From: Ilex aquifolium
Lineage: Eukaryota > Streptophyta > Magnoliopsida > Aquifoliales > Aquifoliaceae
NCBI GenBank assembly: GCA_951799425.1
Contig: OX637405.1
Location: 25,337,635-25,401,634, forward strand
DNA: 64,000 nucleotides
Reading direction: 5' to 3'
A model generated the notes under the pieces. The model was not told the origin of the DNA. It saw only the letters and a list, made by a program, of their open reading frames with translations, and did not search any database. Each line of letters opens with the position of its first letter. Position 1 is the first letter of the stretch. The translations under genes were made by a program, and so were the position numbers. Shown here piece after piece: positions 1-15,400 of the stretch.

Positions 1-271
1 TCAATACTTGAAGGACTAAAATAATGCAATTGAAACATTGATGATCAAAATGAAACAAATCCCATATTTTGGGGACCTCTAGTGCAATTAACCCTTTATT
101 ATATAGATTTGCTTATCTAATTTACTACAATAATTGGATTGACTGCGAGTTTTATCAAATATTAAAACTTGGTATTAATCCAATGGTCATAATAAAACCA
201 CATCATTAGATCAAACAAATTTTTAAATTTGAATTACATTCCTCATAAAGCTAATTAATGATAACTCGGTA

Positions 272-355
272 TGGGCCGGGTCGAACTCAAAATACTGTCC
301 ACGAAAGAAAACAGGCCCAGTTAGAAGTTAAACGGGGGAGGCTCTCCAACGGTTA
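272..355 (+). promoter_or_regulatory. Promoter of the serine-rich gene: two site II motifs and one MSA element
   Basis: Site II motifs (TGGGCC) lie at 272-277 and, inverted, at 314-319. At 345-355 the sequence TCCAACGGTTA matches the plant M-phase-specific activator consensus YCYAACGGYYA at every position. That element is bound by three-repeat MYB (MYB3R) factors and drives G2/M expression. The ATG at 593 is about 240 bases downstream, a usual distance. A TC microsatellite at about 430-449 sits in the probable 5' leader. The motif matches are seen; the regulation is inferred. Confidence 0.6.
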
Positions 356-592
356 ATAATATTTTTACAAATAATTTATTCAATTTTCGGAAACCGCCTC
401 TATTCGAGAGTTCAAAAAATTCCCCTTTGCTCTCTCTCTCTCTCTCTCCAATTTCATATTCACTTTATCTGGTTCAGTCCTGAAAAGTATCTTCAATCCT
501 CTTTTGCATACGATTAAATTTGATTAGAAAATAAATCTTTGATCAATTGAGATTAACCTCAGATTTTGCGATCGGCGAAGTGAATTTCTTTA

Positions 593-3500
593 ATGGGAGA
601 CAGTGGGAGTACCGATCTGGATGTGAAAGGGCTCAGTCTCATCGATTTCTCGTCTGAGAATGATAGTCTCATCGTTAGTTCTTCGTCTGCTACCATCATT
701 GGTCTCAACGACCATCAATCTTCAGGTCATTTTCTCGAGTTTTTGTTTATTTACTTGATTTGTCTTCATAGATATATTTTTCTTATTTAATTGCCGCTTT
801 GAGGAGGTGAGGTTCTTTTTTTTCTTTCTTTCTACTATTGTTACGACCATGGATGCTAGTATTAGTTTTCCTTTTTTCTAGCATTAAGTTTCTGTTATTT
901 ACTTATTTGATTGCCGATGTAGCCTTATCTTGGAGAAGGTGAGGTTCTTAGTTTTTTTCTTCTATTGTTACCGGACACGAATGCCAGCATTACTTTATTT
1001 TTTCATCTTTTTTGAGTAAGATGAAGCTGTTTTTTAGAATTGATAGGTTCTGTATGTCAGTGTCTCGATCTTTTATGATTTTTATTTTTTTGTAATTTTA
1101 CCTAAATTCAATTAAAAAGTCAAAATAAAACGACGCATCTTACTATCTGCATCCAAGGCCATTGGGTTTAGGTTTTACAATCTGTGGACTGCAACAAAAA
1201 GGGGTTTGAGAAACTTAGGGATCTATGTTTGGTTGTCCGAAAATGATCTCAATTATTTTCTATATGAAGTTAATACAATATGTTCATCTGTGCGATTACT
1301 CTAATCGCATAAACCATTGGAAGTCAAAAATGTTCTATGAAGACACAAGCAAAATGAGTAGAAAAATCTAACTTAGGGGTGCTTCCTGAAAGAGGTAGCA
1401 TTTTTGAAGAGATAGTCCTTGATGATGATGTTATTTCCCACATTGTAAGCCTATATCCTTCTTGCCTCTATTGTTTCATTGACTCTGGTGTAACTTTGAA
1501 AACTTTTCTTCACTGTCCATACTGTTAGGACTATTGGTCTGAGTAGAATGAGAAGACAAGAATATGTCTTACCTCAAGCAGTTGAGGATTGTAGCCGCGC
1601 TTAGATGTCACAATGTTCTCCTACCTTATTGGATACCTGATAAAGAGTTATGATTACCCCAGCATGTTGGCTCTCTATTTGTTGGGGGCTTGGTACATGT
1701 GCCAGTGGTGCGTGATATTCAATCTTCCATTTAGGAGAGGAACTTGGAAATAGATGGTAGCATAATTTGATATTTTCTGTCAAATCATTTCGCTTCGTCA
1801 TATTTGGAAGGCATAGGATGTGTTGTCAGTTCCTTCCAAGTCCTAAGAGGCTTTCCAAATTCCAGGTTTTGTGTTGTAACTTATCTTTTCAGCAAACCAG
1901 ACAGCAATCTCTCTCTCCCCCCCTCCTTTGCTCCAGTTGTGTGAACAAATTATGCGATAGACATGGGAAGCTAATGCAGCATTTTTCACTTGAAAGTTGT
2001 TCACAAATGTAGATTATGTTTAGATAACATGTTATTCCATCTCACATTCAGTATTGTTAACTGGATTCCCAACTTAATGTAAACTAATCTAAGCTGAATG
2101 GAGTTCAGAAACTCAGAATGGGCCCAGAAGTTTTGAGCTGTTGGGACCCGTGGATGCTGACAAGGAAGTAGAGGTGGCCCACATGAGTGGGCCGAGTGAA
2201 GAATTGCTTCAACTGCCTGAAACATTGGGACCAGAAAGAACAAGCAAAACTGGCAAGTGTAATTTGCGCAAAAGTTTGGCCTGGGATAGTGCCTTCTTTA
2301 CAAGTGCAGGTACCCTTTGAAAATTTGAATATAAAGCTGATTTTAGGTCATCATCTGTTGGTAGGTAATCACTAGATATTCCTCGTTATATATGCATACT
2401 CAAGCTCATTGTTGATATATTTTTGATATATCCAGGAGTATTAGATCCTGAGGAGTTGTCAGGCATGATTGAAGGAGCTGAGAAGCGTAAAAAACACATG
2501 CTACCTGGAATTGAAGAGGATATAAGTAGATCTGCTGATTCAATTTCTACATTAGCAAGTGATACTCTGACACTGGAAAGCCCTGAGGGTGATTTGTTTG
2601 AGGACATAAGAGCCTCAATCCAGAAGTCACATAAAGCAACCAATGTGGCAAATTCAAGCAGCAAGGAAGCTTCTGCAGAGACAGATTCACAACCTTTCAG
2701 TTGTAAGTATTTTAGTACTTGTTCCTTGCAGAAAGATGAGGACACGTCTCTTTATATTTTCTGCCTCAGCATGCCAGTAGGGTGTGTACAGAGGCAAAGG
2801 ACTGGGGAAGCAGAAACTGAAATTGGAATGGTTGCCTTCCATCTACCTCTTCCTCGAAATATCGCAACCTTTGTTCCTCTGCATCACTGAAGCCAATTCT
2901 GCTGCCTCTTTCTCTTGCATTGTCTATACATCTTGTATGACTTTTCTGCTACCAACTCCAGTACCATCTCATTCAGTTTCCACTGCTTTAGGGGCTAACA
3001 AATCCTCTCTTTCTGGTTCAATTACCCATGTCACCTTTTTCCTGTGGGCTCTTGCACAACTGTCTCAACTTGTTGCTTCATTTCATCTTTTTAGACTGCC
3101 TCCAATGCACTTTCAATACCAATTTGCCTAATCTCTTTACTCCCATTTTTGACCTTTTCCTACCTCTATAATCACAAATGAGACCAGTGAGTTTGCAGAT
3201 CCCAGCTTGTTCATACGAAAGCAGATTGTAGTCAAAGCAAGCTAAAATTGATGCCCTTCAGGGTGTATGTGCGTCAGGGCCCACTGAAGTGAACCAAGTG
3301 TTCAGTGAGAAAATTGAAACAAACATTTAATAGTCATAGATCACAATTTTTATTTTCAAGTCGGATCAATATCAATGTGTACTATTATATATATCAATCA
3401 ATTAGGGGAAGAAAGCTTGGGAAGCCTTCTCTCCCATAGATTAATTTTTCTAGAATTTTGACAATTTTTACTGCAAAACAGGGTTTCATCCAATCTATGC

Positions 3501-6355
3501 TCCACACTTGGGCCATGTAACCATCCTTCCACTATCTCACAAATTAACCACCACTCGCTACGATTTTTAATTATTTGGATGCTTCAATATTGCACTTACT
3601 TGTTATACAGTTTTGAGTCGCCCTTCATTTCTAGTTGCACATTTCCTTGTGTTTTTCACTGGCAATGGGATTTGTATTCTGCAATGCTGAATCAGAAATT
3701 TGCTCTCTTCTGAGATATAACTGAGTGGTTTTGGTGATTGGTTTTTTGCAAAATTATTAATGGCCCATTTTTTTACAGCTTCAACGGCGGACCTTACTTC
3801 TCAAAGTAAGGTAAGTTCAGTTACATGGAGAGGACTTTGTTAGTTGTCATTGCTTATGTAACTTCTTCAGTGACTTGGATTGTTTTGTCAAAATACCAGC
3901 TGAAGACAAAAACTGCTTTGAAGAAGCAAACTATAGGCATGCACGGGTCAGGGAAAACAATAAAGCAGGCTTCTGGTCATCCACAAGTCACACAGGCATG
4001 TTATCGTTCATGCTATTTATCTGTATACACAAATATAACTGCAAAATTTACTGGCATCCAAATTGGAATGGGCAGTACCCATTTCATATTGATGATATGC
4101 ATGTTATTATCTATGATCCTACTCTATCCAACTCTAATGTTTTCTTCCTTTTTGAGCATTTGAATCCTTCCCATTCAAGAGATTTCATTGGCTTTCTGAT
4201 TGTGCAATTTATTAGTGTAGTCCATGTCTAGATTGGGTCAGTTTATTAGGAACATACTTCTGACTTTTGATGGGGTTTGGCTGACACCATTTATATGTTC
4301 CTTCTTGACTAGATGAAGCCTGTTGTTAGAAATAAAAACTCGATTTCATCACTTCCAAAGCCACCCAAGACAACCAGCAGGGCTAATCCTGTCTCAACAG
4401 CAACAACTAAAAGGGCTTCTTTGGGTGCCAGTCGTGTCAAATTTGAAAATGATAATGGGAAAGGTACTTCTAGTGAATAACTCTTGTTCATTCAAATTGA
4501 TATCTATAGGTGAGATTGGAATATTTTACTTGGGTCTGAACACTTGTAACTTTGAACTAACAGTCGCAAGTAAAGGGAGCATGGCATCAAAAGCACCTGC
4601 CTTGGGTAGTTCCCGTGGGGTTGTGCCAAAGCCTGCATTATCTTCTAAATCCTCTTCTTTGAGTTCTTCAACTGCAACCAAGACACAACACATAAGATCT
4701 TCCTCCTCCTGTGACAGTTCAGGGAGTGCTTCATCTGACAACATTGGTAAGTCTACTTTGACTTCTGCGAGAAGAAGGATCAATACCAGAATTGTTAATC
4801 CACCTTCCTCTGGTTCAATTCTAAAAACCCCGTCAAACACTGCATTGAAGACCAGAGCAACATCTGGGGATTCTGCTCTCTCAGTGTGCTTGATGTCATC
4901 CAACCTCTCTTCAAGCATTTCGCCCGCTAGTTCAATTAGTGAATGGTCCTTTGAGTCATCCTCATCATCTTCTACAGTCAATCAAAGGTCTAACAAGCCT
5001 AGGGCTAGCCTCAATACCAGTTCTTGCAGATCCTTAACCAGTGATGTCCCTCCTGCCTTGAATGCGAAGGTCCATTCCAATGGTCAGACATCAGATGGCC
5101 GCGAAAACCAGGTAACAGGACCTGGTCAACAAACGAAGAAATCTTCAGCACAAAATGACATACTTTCTCGGTCAGCTTCCACGAAACCCTCAGGCCTTCG
5201 AATGCCATCTCCAAAAATTGGGTTCTTTGATGGGGTTAGTTTTACATTTTTCTTAGTACTTGTTCCTATTTTCAGGTTTTCCATTTGAAGTAATTTTGCC
5301 AAGGCAATTTGGTGGCAATGAGAAAGACGTTTTGAAGGATTGGCTGAAGTGTTGTAGAGTTCTGATTCTGGCCTGCTAAAGATTGCCTAAGCAAAATTAT
5401 ATCTTTTCATCAATTGTATAGTTTTTAGAGCTTGCTATTACTCCATGTCATACAGGTGAAATCTGTTGTTCGCACCCCCAATGGAAGTATGAAATCTCAT
5501 TCAGGCTTACCAACCGGTATGGCTAAAATCGGAACTGGGATATGTAGCCCGAATGGGAGTGGAAGCAAAGCAAAGGTTGGAAAGCTTACTCCTGCAAGAA
5601 CGGTAATGCCAATCACAAAAATGAAGCCTGATATGCAGACGCCTGTTTCTCCTACACCATTTGAGGAACCACTCAATGCTTCAACAAAGGTCTCTAATCA
5701 GTCCACAGATGTAAGAAGTTGCCCTAGCTTATCTCCTGGTGTTCCAAATGAAATTGGTGGAAGAAGTTGCTTGAAGGCTGTGGAAGTAGGAACTGAAGAA
5801 ACTGAGCGAGCTAAACATGTTCCAGATTCAGGATTGAAGGCTGTTATGGATGAAAATCAAGGTGTATTGAAGATTGAAATGAGCTTAGATGCGCAGGGGA
5901 GTGTTGGCTCAAAGGATATCAAGATCGTTCCCATTGAAGGGGATACAAGTGATTCGAGTTTTAATTGTTTTATTGAAAATTCAAGCCCATTTCAGAAAGC
6001 TGGTGAAGATGCAATAGATGGCTTTCCCCATCACAAGAAGGAAAATGGTGAATTTGAAGGTCAAGCAGATAGTACGAACAAAAAAGTGGGAGACATAAAC
6101 TTAAAACTGGAGGTTCAGAAAGAGCTTTATGTTTGTGACCTCAAAGAGGAATCTCCAACTGAACTGTCACAGCCCACTTCACTCTCCACTGCCCCGAGTA
6201 TCTTGAAAATTTCAGCGAGCAGGACTCCTTTTGCTGTCAAGAATTCTTCTTGTAATAGTGAGGAGATTGGTTTTTCAAAAGAACTGAGCCTTTTGGCCCT
6301 AGAGAATACGGCCACCTTGCCTTCTTCAGAGATTGGTTCGAAAGAGAACAGTTGA
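593..6355 (+). CDS. Serine-rich, disordered plant protein with SLAWDSAFF motif (about 816 aa, 8 coding exons)
   Basis: Exons by splice sites and phase: 593-725, 2109-2309, 2436-2702, 3779-3810, 3900-3995, 4313-4463, 4564-5234, 5456-6355; total 2451 bases, 816 residues, stop TGA. The N-terminus is acidic and serine-rich (SLIDFSSENDSL). Exons 2-3 join to give SLAWDSAFFTSAGVLDPEEL, a block I know from an uncharacterised plant family. The middle is very rich in Ser, Lys and Pro and ends SGLRMPSPKIGFFDG, also typical of that family. No enzyme domain or membrane segment is visible. A basic, Ser/Pro-rich, unstructured protein with a mitosis-type promoter would fit a microtubule- or nucleus-associated role, but this is inference. 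Exon 2 could start at 2094 instead of 2109. Exon 5 ends either at a GC donor (3996) or at a weak GT donor (3987); both keep frame. The terminal exon is the least conserved-looking part. Confidence 0.8.
726..2108 (+). other. Long first intron of the serine-rich gene
   Basis: The donor is GTCATT at 726. A branch-point-like CTAAT near 2084 precedes the TTCAG acceptor ending at 2108. The interior is AT/T-rich with no coding signal I trust and no recognisable transposon. Small frames inside it show no family resemblance. Confidence 0.6.
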
Positions 6356-7724
6356 AAACAGTTATCAGCGATGCAGCGTATTTTTTCAAGGTACATGCAT
6401 AGTAGCTGCCAATACATAGAACTATGATCAGATCATCTTGTTAAGTTCTTGCACTTGAATTAGGACTTCAAGGTTATTCTTTTTGACATCAAGGTGTCCA
6501 TTAAAATTTTCCGTGATGTATTAATGGCATGCAGGAAGTATTAGGCCCGAAGATGCTCCCGAGCAAAGCTTGTTTGGCAAATGAGAGGAGCATATGACAT
6601 ATTTCAGAATATTGGACCTGAATTTGAGGATGTTGATTGGATTTTCTCATGTTCACTGTGCAAAGTTGTTTGAAGTTCATATTCGATTCGAACACACATT
6701 AGAGGAGAAGATGTTGTTTTTGAAGGAGAGAAACCTTCTTGTGATGTACCCTGTTAATGTTACAGTTAATTAATTTCTCATGCAGTGCATAACTATGTAC
6801 TTCAGAGACATATCAATCTCATATTGAATAGTGTTTTCTACATTGGTGCAGCATTATAATATTTATATATTTTTCCGCTTGTTCAATAAATTCCTAATGT
6901 TCTCATGTTTCCTTGTGCTATCTGCCTGTTCCCAAACATTGTGTGTGTGTGTGTTATAGGCTACAAGATATGAGACAATGGTTTCATTGCAATGTATCTG
7001 CTTATTCCCAAACAGTGTGCGCGTGTGTTTTAGGCTACAAGACATGAGATGATGTTTTCGGTACAAGTTGGAAGTCTCTAGCAATCTGGGGATGTGTATA
7101 ATTCTTTCACTCATTGCAATCAATTGTTGGAACATCAAAGTCCGTTTGTACGAGATTAAACATTGATTTTATTCCCTTCCTTCAAAAATGGGAAGGAAAA
7201 TGAGGCTGAAGTATGAAAAAACGATTCTTGATGTGATTGGAAGGTTCTCTTCCTATTGACAAAGAGACCTAATGATCCCAGAAAGGTCTTCAGAAACGAA
7301 AAATGGTCCTAAACAGAATTGAACAAGTCATGTAACCAAGTTACTATTGTTAAATTCCATGCTCATCATTTTCATTTGGAACTCAGAAGAATATCCACCT
7401 GCTTATCAACCCAGTGCAAGCAACTATTTTTTTTTCTTTTGCAGGAGCCCATCCATGCCTTCTCATATCGAGATCGATGAAACTCCTGCATCAGTCTGTG
7501 TGCTCATGAGAGAGAGAGAGAGGGATATTGGGAGGATTGGCAATTTGCAACTAATGATAGTCTAACATTAAATATCCATTCCGCAATTTCCAGTACCTCA
7601 ATAGGAGGATAGATAGTAAGTAGATCACCAACAAAATCCAATCAAAACTGGGGAAGTACAATTACATAACTTGGAAAAAAAAGGTAGCAAAATACTAGGA
7701 AGAAGACGATCTCCCTCTAGCAAA
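6356..7724. other. Convergent intergenic spacer between the serine-rich gene and RPS23
   Basis: This holds the 3' untranslated regions of two genes that face each other. Between 6890 and 7070 a segment of about 80 bases, 'TTCCCAAACA-TGTG' followed by 'TTTAGGCTACAAGA', is repeated twice with GT-rich runs. A short GA run lies near 7510-7523. I see no further gene or RNA. Confidence 0.5.
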
Positions 7725-10371
<2,647 letters not shown>

Positions 10372-10401
10372 GGTGAATGAAAGAAGTGATTCGACGAAGA
10401 C

Positions 10402-10628
10402 TAGGGTTTGCGAGGACGAAGAAGACGAAGAAGAGACTGCCGCCGAATAAAACCCTAACCTTGTAGAGCATGTTTATATATTTGAAGTGGTTGGAGATTG
10501 GGCCGGATGGATTTGTCCAAGACGGTCACTCAGGCCCATTTGGTTGAGTGGCTTTAGACATGTTGGCATCCAGATCTGTTTGGACAATATCATTGGGCCA
10601 AAGAAGAGTCCAACAACATCCAAGCCCA
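10402..10628 (-). promoter_or_regulatory. RPS23 promoter and leader: telo-boxes and four site II elements
   Basis: Upstream of the ATG at 10371 lie AAACCCTA (minus strand, 10402-10409) and AAACCCTAA (10450-10458). TGGGCC/TGGGCT site II motifs follow at 10499-10504, 10533-10538, 10594-10599 and 10623-10628. Telo-box plus site II is the usual arrangement in plant ribosomal protein promoters, where TCP-type factors act on site II. The closely spaced set supports the 5-base first coding exon and the start chosen. Confidence 0.85.
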
Positions 10629-10639
10629 GCCTCTAATAA

Positions 10640-11913
10640 TTAGGATAATTTAGAAGCCGGTACAAAAATTTAGACTTATTTTAGCTAAATTACATTAAAA
10701 AAACTTATTTTGTTCTAAGTGCATTTTTTTGAAAAAAGACTAAAAGGGTATTTATTACTCCATTACTCTCTCTCCTCTCTCTTCATTACTCTTTCACTAT
10801 CTCTTTCCTATTTTCTCTATATCTATTTCTCTCTCTTTCTCTCTCTCTCTCTCATATTGATAAATTTTTTTTAAATATGTAAAGATTTGATTTAATTTTT
10901 TATCTCTCTCTCCCCTTATTTTTTTTTTCTCTCTCTCTCACTCCTTCTCCCCTTATTTCCTTATTCTCTCCCTTTTTCTCTCTCCTTATATCAATGTTAC
11001 ACAACACAATTATACTAATCAGTTACACCAATTAGTTATAATTACCCTATAATACACTAAACAGTTACTCATGTATTATAATAAACTAAACAGTTATACT
11101 AAACAATTATACAAAATTACAACACCAACTCAATTTGTCATTTTGTTATTTACATAAATCAAAGAGTTACATCATTTAGTATCACGACATGGTTACATCA
11201 ATTATATACACCAAATTAGGTTTATCATTACACAAAAGACTTTATCATTATACTAAATTTGATATATATGATTGGTGTAACGATGTCGCGATACTAAATA
11301 GTGCAACTATTAAGTTTATGTAAACAACTGAATGACAAATTTGGTTGATATTATAAATTTGTGTAATTGTATGGTGTAACTGTTTAGTTTATTAGAATGC
11401 ATGAATAACTGTTTGGTGTATTATAAGACAATTGTAACTGATTGGTGTAACTGATTAGTGTAATTATGTTGTTGTAATGTTGATATAAATAAAGAGAGAA
11501 AATAGGAAGAGAGCGAAATGGTTACAGAAAATAAAGGGAGAGAGATGAAAAAATAAATCAAATCTTTACATATTTGAAAATAAAATAAATTATCAATGAT
11601 AGATATAGAGAGAAAATAGGGGAGAGATAGGGAAAGTAAAGGGGAAAGAGAGAGAGAGATGGAGAGAAAATAGGGGAGAGGTAGTGAAAGAATCTAATGA
11701 AATCTTTACATATTTGATTAGATATATAACTGTCAATTAAGAATGCATAAATTAAGGAAGGGTGTTTAGGTAAAAAAGATTTTAATTCATTTGAATTTTG
11801 TACCTAAACACAAAAATTTTTATAAAAATTGTACTTAATGGAATAAACAACTTATCCATACACTTTTGCCTAAATAAGTCTAAAAAATTGTACCTACACC
11901 TAAAAAACCCTAA
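10640..11913. mobile_element. Fold-back element: 1.27 kb long inverted repeat
   Basis: The two halves are inverted copies of each other. The left end GGTACAAAAATTTAGACTTA pairs with the complement of the right end, GGTACAATTTTTTAGACTTA. Internal matches include AAATATGTAAAGATTTGAT in both arms, and paired CT-rich (left) and GA-rich (right) tracts. The arms meet near 11235. The ends TTAGG...CCTAA are flanked by TAA on both sides, which could be a 3-bp target duplication. No coding capacity is seen. The superfamily is uncertain. Confidence 0.75.
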
Positions 11914-11954
11914 TAATTAATAGCTGCTGGTCTTGACAGGGTTAGCCACATAAG

Positions 11955-12252
11955 ATTAATAATTGAGCCGAGCTATTCGGATTCGGTTCGGGCTCGGCTC
12001 CGATAGGATTCGATTCGAAATAAGTCAAGTTTAAACAATTTTTTAAACTTGTTTAAAAAATGGGCCTAAAAGGCTCGGTTTGAACTCGTAAAATTCTACT
12101 CGTTTGTATGTAAAATAGTTGAGTTACTTGGTTTTGACTTATCTTATTTTCTAAACGAGCTGAGCTTGAATAATTTTTTAGACTCTTTAAAGAAAACGAG
12201 CTTGACAGACTCCACTCGAGCTTCTAGAACTCGGTTCGATTATCAGCCCTAC
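11955..12252. mobile_element. hAT-like MITE, GGCTCG-rich family
   Basis: Rich in TTCGGGCTCGGCTC-like stretches, with TTTAAACAATTTTTTAAACTTG in the middle (in two parts) and the right terminus CGATTATCAGCCCTA. The same signature occurs at 7906-8043 and 18384-18640, so this is one of three copies in the window. The left boundary is not exact. Confidence 0.5.
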
Positions 12253-12430
12253 GGGTACACAATTATTTTTTTTATAAAAAAATAGCAATAACTAGACAGA
12301 CCTAATTCATTGTAGTTATAAATAAATTGTGAGTTTCAAGGTTGGATGCAACATACTTTCAATCTAACCGCTGTAATTAATTAGATCTCTAAATTAGATT
12401 CTCACTTTAGATCCAAATAACACCTATCTA

Positions 12431-15400
12431 TCTATACTACTATAAAATGTCAACAAAAGCGAAAATTTTTTGTTTGACAAAAATAACCTTAGTAAAAGAA
12501 CTAACTCCCCTTATATTTCACCATGTCATATTCCCTCTTCAATTTTCCTCTACTATTACTTTTAAATTAAATTCCTACAATTAAATTAAATACATAATAT
12601 GAATTAATTAGCCCAAATGCATCAAGACTCTTAGTCTCCCACAACATATGTTTTTCTTCCTCATCTAGAGTGGATCGCCTCTTAAAAGGGAAGAAAAAGA
12701 GAATCCAATTAAAGTTTAGGAATGTGTAGCGTGTTGAGTTAATTGGCCAAGAGTTAATTGCTCTGGGGGTCTCTGGGTTGAAGCGGGTTGCAAGAGCATC
12801 TCGTTCAGATAGGGAGTTTAGAATAGTGGTAAACAAGTTGCCCTAATTCCTTGTTGATCATATATATTCCAATATTTAGTTTGGAGATTGAGTACTTGCT
12901 TTGTAGATAGGTACTTTTAAAATACTCTGAATTTTTAGGAAGTTTAAGTTATTCTCCAAGGCATATGCATTTCAAGGTTTAGAAACTGTTTGTGTTTGCC
13001 TTTGGTAACTTGAATCAATGAATTTTGCATTTTGTCAATGATAATTCCTTTTTCTTTTTCTTCATTTGTTTGGCATTAAATAATTCTATTGTACTTTTTT
13101 CTAGAATTAAGTTACTTGAACTGATTTATCGTGTACCACAAGTTTATCGATTTACTTGTTTATCAATTTATGTGTGCTGTCAATGGATATGCATGATTTC
13201 TTGAAAGCAAATGGCAGATGGGTGAGTTTCTATCTTTGCCTTGGAGGTTGAATATAAGCAAACTTTGCTCCAACTTCCTATCTGTGTATTTTCCCTTTCG
13301 AGGTATTATGCAAAAACGAGAAAAAGAAAGAGTTTTACTTATTATATGCCGGAGTTTATTGAGATGACGTCAATCATCCAATTTTGCTGTATTTTTTCTT
13401 TGGCTGCTTCTAAGATGTAGCAACCAAAGTTGGTTCATCGCTCTAATTAGATTACATGAGTTAAATATGTTCGATTTTTAATGCAAAGGGTCCTAAATTC
13501 ATCATCTTAAAGTATATCTATCAATGCTAATATAAAGAATAATGTTATTTGGACTTAAAAATCTGACTTAATTTATTGATCTAATGATGTAGTTTCAGTG
13601 GAATCATTGGAACAATACCAACTTCCAATGTTTGATGGGGATCCAAATGCCTTAGTAAATTAGGTCAGCAAATTAGGCCAAGTAAATTAGGTCATAATAA
13701 CATTGCTCTAATATAAACTGTCAATATCTCAAAACTTTTATTTTACCTTTTTACCCCCGTAAGAATACAATTATTTTCTCTAAGCAATGAAAAGTTGACA
13801 CATCAACACAAACATTTCCCTTACCTTTATGTTTTAGACCTTATAGCTCCTACAATTAAACTTTTACACCAATTCAATATATCTGTCAAACTTAAGAGTG
13901 TTAGTAATGGGGACTAAAACAATTTCAAGAATTACACTATTCATCTCTCAAACACTTCTCCTTCACCATATGTCTCTACAGATGTAGAGGATCGGGTTTA
14001 ACAGGTATTGATTTTATCTCTCTTTTGGCGATTACATTCTTATATTCCAAAAAAAAAAAAAGAATTGCACTGGCAATGATTAATCCCCTACTAAAGATTC
14101 ACAAAATTGCATATTTTTATGATACACATGTATACCGCAAAGAGATGGTTTGCCACAAAAAGGTTGGCAATGATCCGATCATCTTTAAGCACTTGTCAAG
14201 TGCTATCACAGTTTTGGGTTCTGCACTGGATCTGAAATTTGTGAGAATTGGGTTCATTTTTTGGTATTTTATTAGCAATTGGGGTTTCAACTATGCTTAG
14301 AATCTCAATTCTGATAAGTTACTGTTTGTGTTCATGTTGTGTTTACACTGTCAAATTTTTGTCATTCATATTTCACTGATCTTTGTTTTTCCTTTGGGAA
14401 TGGTGTTCAGTACGTTGTATCTTTTCTTTGTAGTACCGCTAAAGGATTTATGTCAATTTCTTCATCAGAGAGGAGAAATTTGCTAAATGTAATACGGGTA
14501 ATGGCTTTTATGATAAGTAGATATTGATTGTTCTAACATGATTCAATGCTTATATTGTCTATCACTTGGAGTTTTCTTGGCATTTTATATTGGTACTCAG
14601 GGCCTCTCGAACTACTCTTGTGTATTTCTTTGATCACTCCATTTTTTTTTTGCCTGCACAATCATCAGTTGGTGTGTCCTTGCTTTGTTTACTGTTAACT
14701 CACTTTCTGGGTGAGTTCCATTTTCTATTTTTGTTTACTGGTATTGTAGCAAATTTGTTTGTGATCCTTTTTTTTTTTAATAGAATAATATGTCCTATTT
14801 GAATCTCTTTATCTTGTGTATGTAGGGATTCCTATGTAATAACATGAACTTGATTCTTACAATTCTAGAAAAATTATGGACTTGTTTGATCACGAGATAT
14901 GAAGTTTTCATTTTTCATTGTCAACTAATTTTAGAATGTCTTGGCAGGTTCACTACAACCCACAGGTGATATCAGTGCAAGCTGCATGTGACATGTAAGA
15001 CATTTTTGAAAAGAAAAATGATAATCATAGTCCATAAAAACCTTACTACCTGTACAGGCTCATAACTTTTGCTGAAGATAGATATTAGTAGGCTTTAGGA
15101 CAAATATAATCAAACATATACTAAGTTTTATTTTATTGAAAATCTTCGTTGACATACTCATATTTCTTAGATTAGAACTGGTTACCTACTTTATTGGGTT
15201 GAGAGAGGAAAAAAGTTCTTAGATATCTATGTCGTCCTCTATGTTATTAATTTCTTTCAATGATTATATATGGAGGAATTGGCTTTCGTGAGTTGTGAAA
15301 AATTCCCATAATAAGATACCGTTCAAAAATTTTCAAAGAAGTTTTTTCCCCTCATTTGTGGTAAATACTATGCACTGATTACTTGAAAAAGATCTTATCA

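Noticed and set aside
3784-4231. Two overlapping frames of more than 110 codons around exon 5 of the serine-rich gene
   Set aside because: They read through introns; only the phase giving LKTKTALKKQ joins in frame with both neighbouring exons.
593-6355. Naming the serine-rich protein as a TPX2 or GTSE1 homologue
   Set aside because: The basic Ser-rich composition and mitotic promoter are suggestive, but I see no TPX2 signature and cannot run a profile search, so no name is given.
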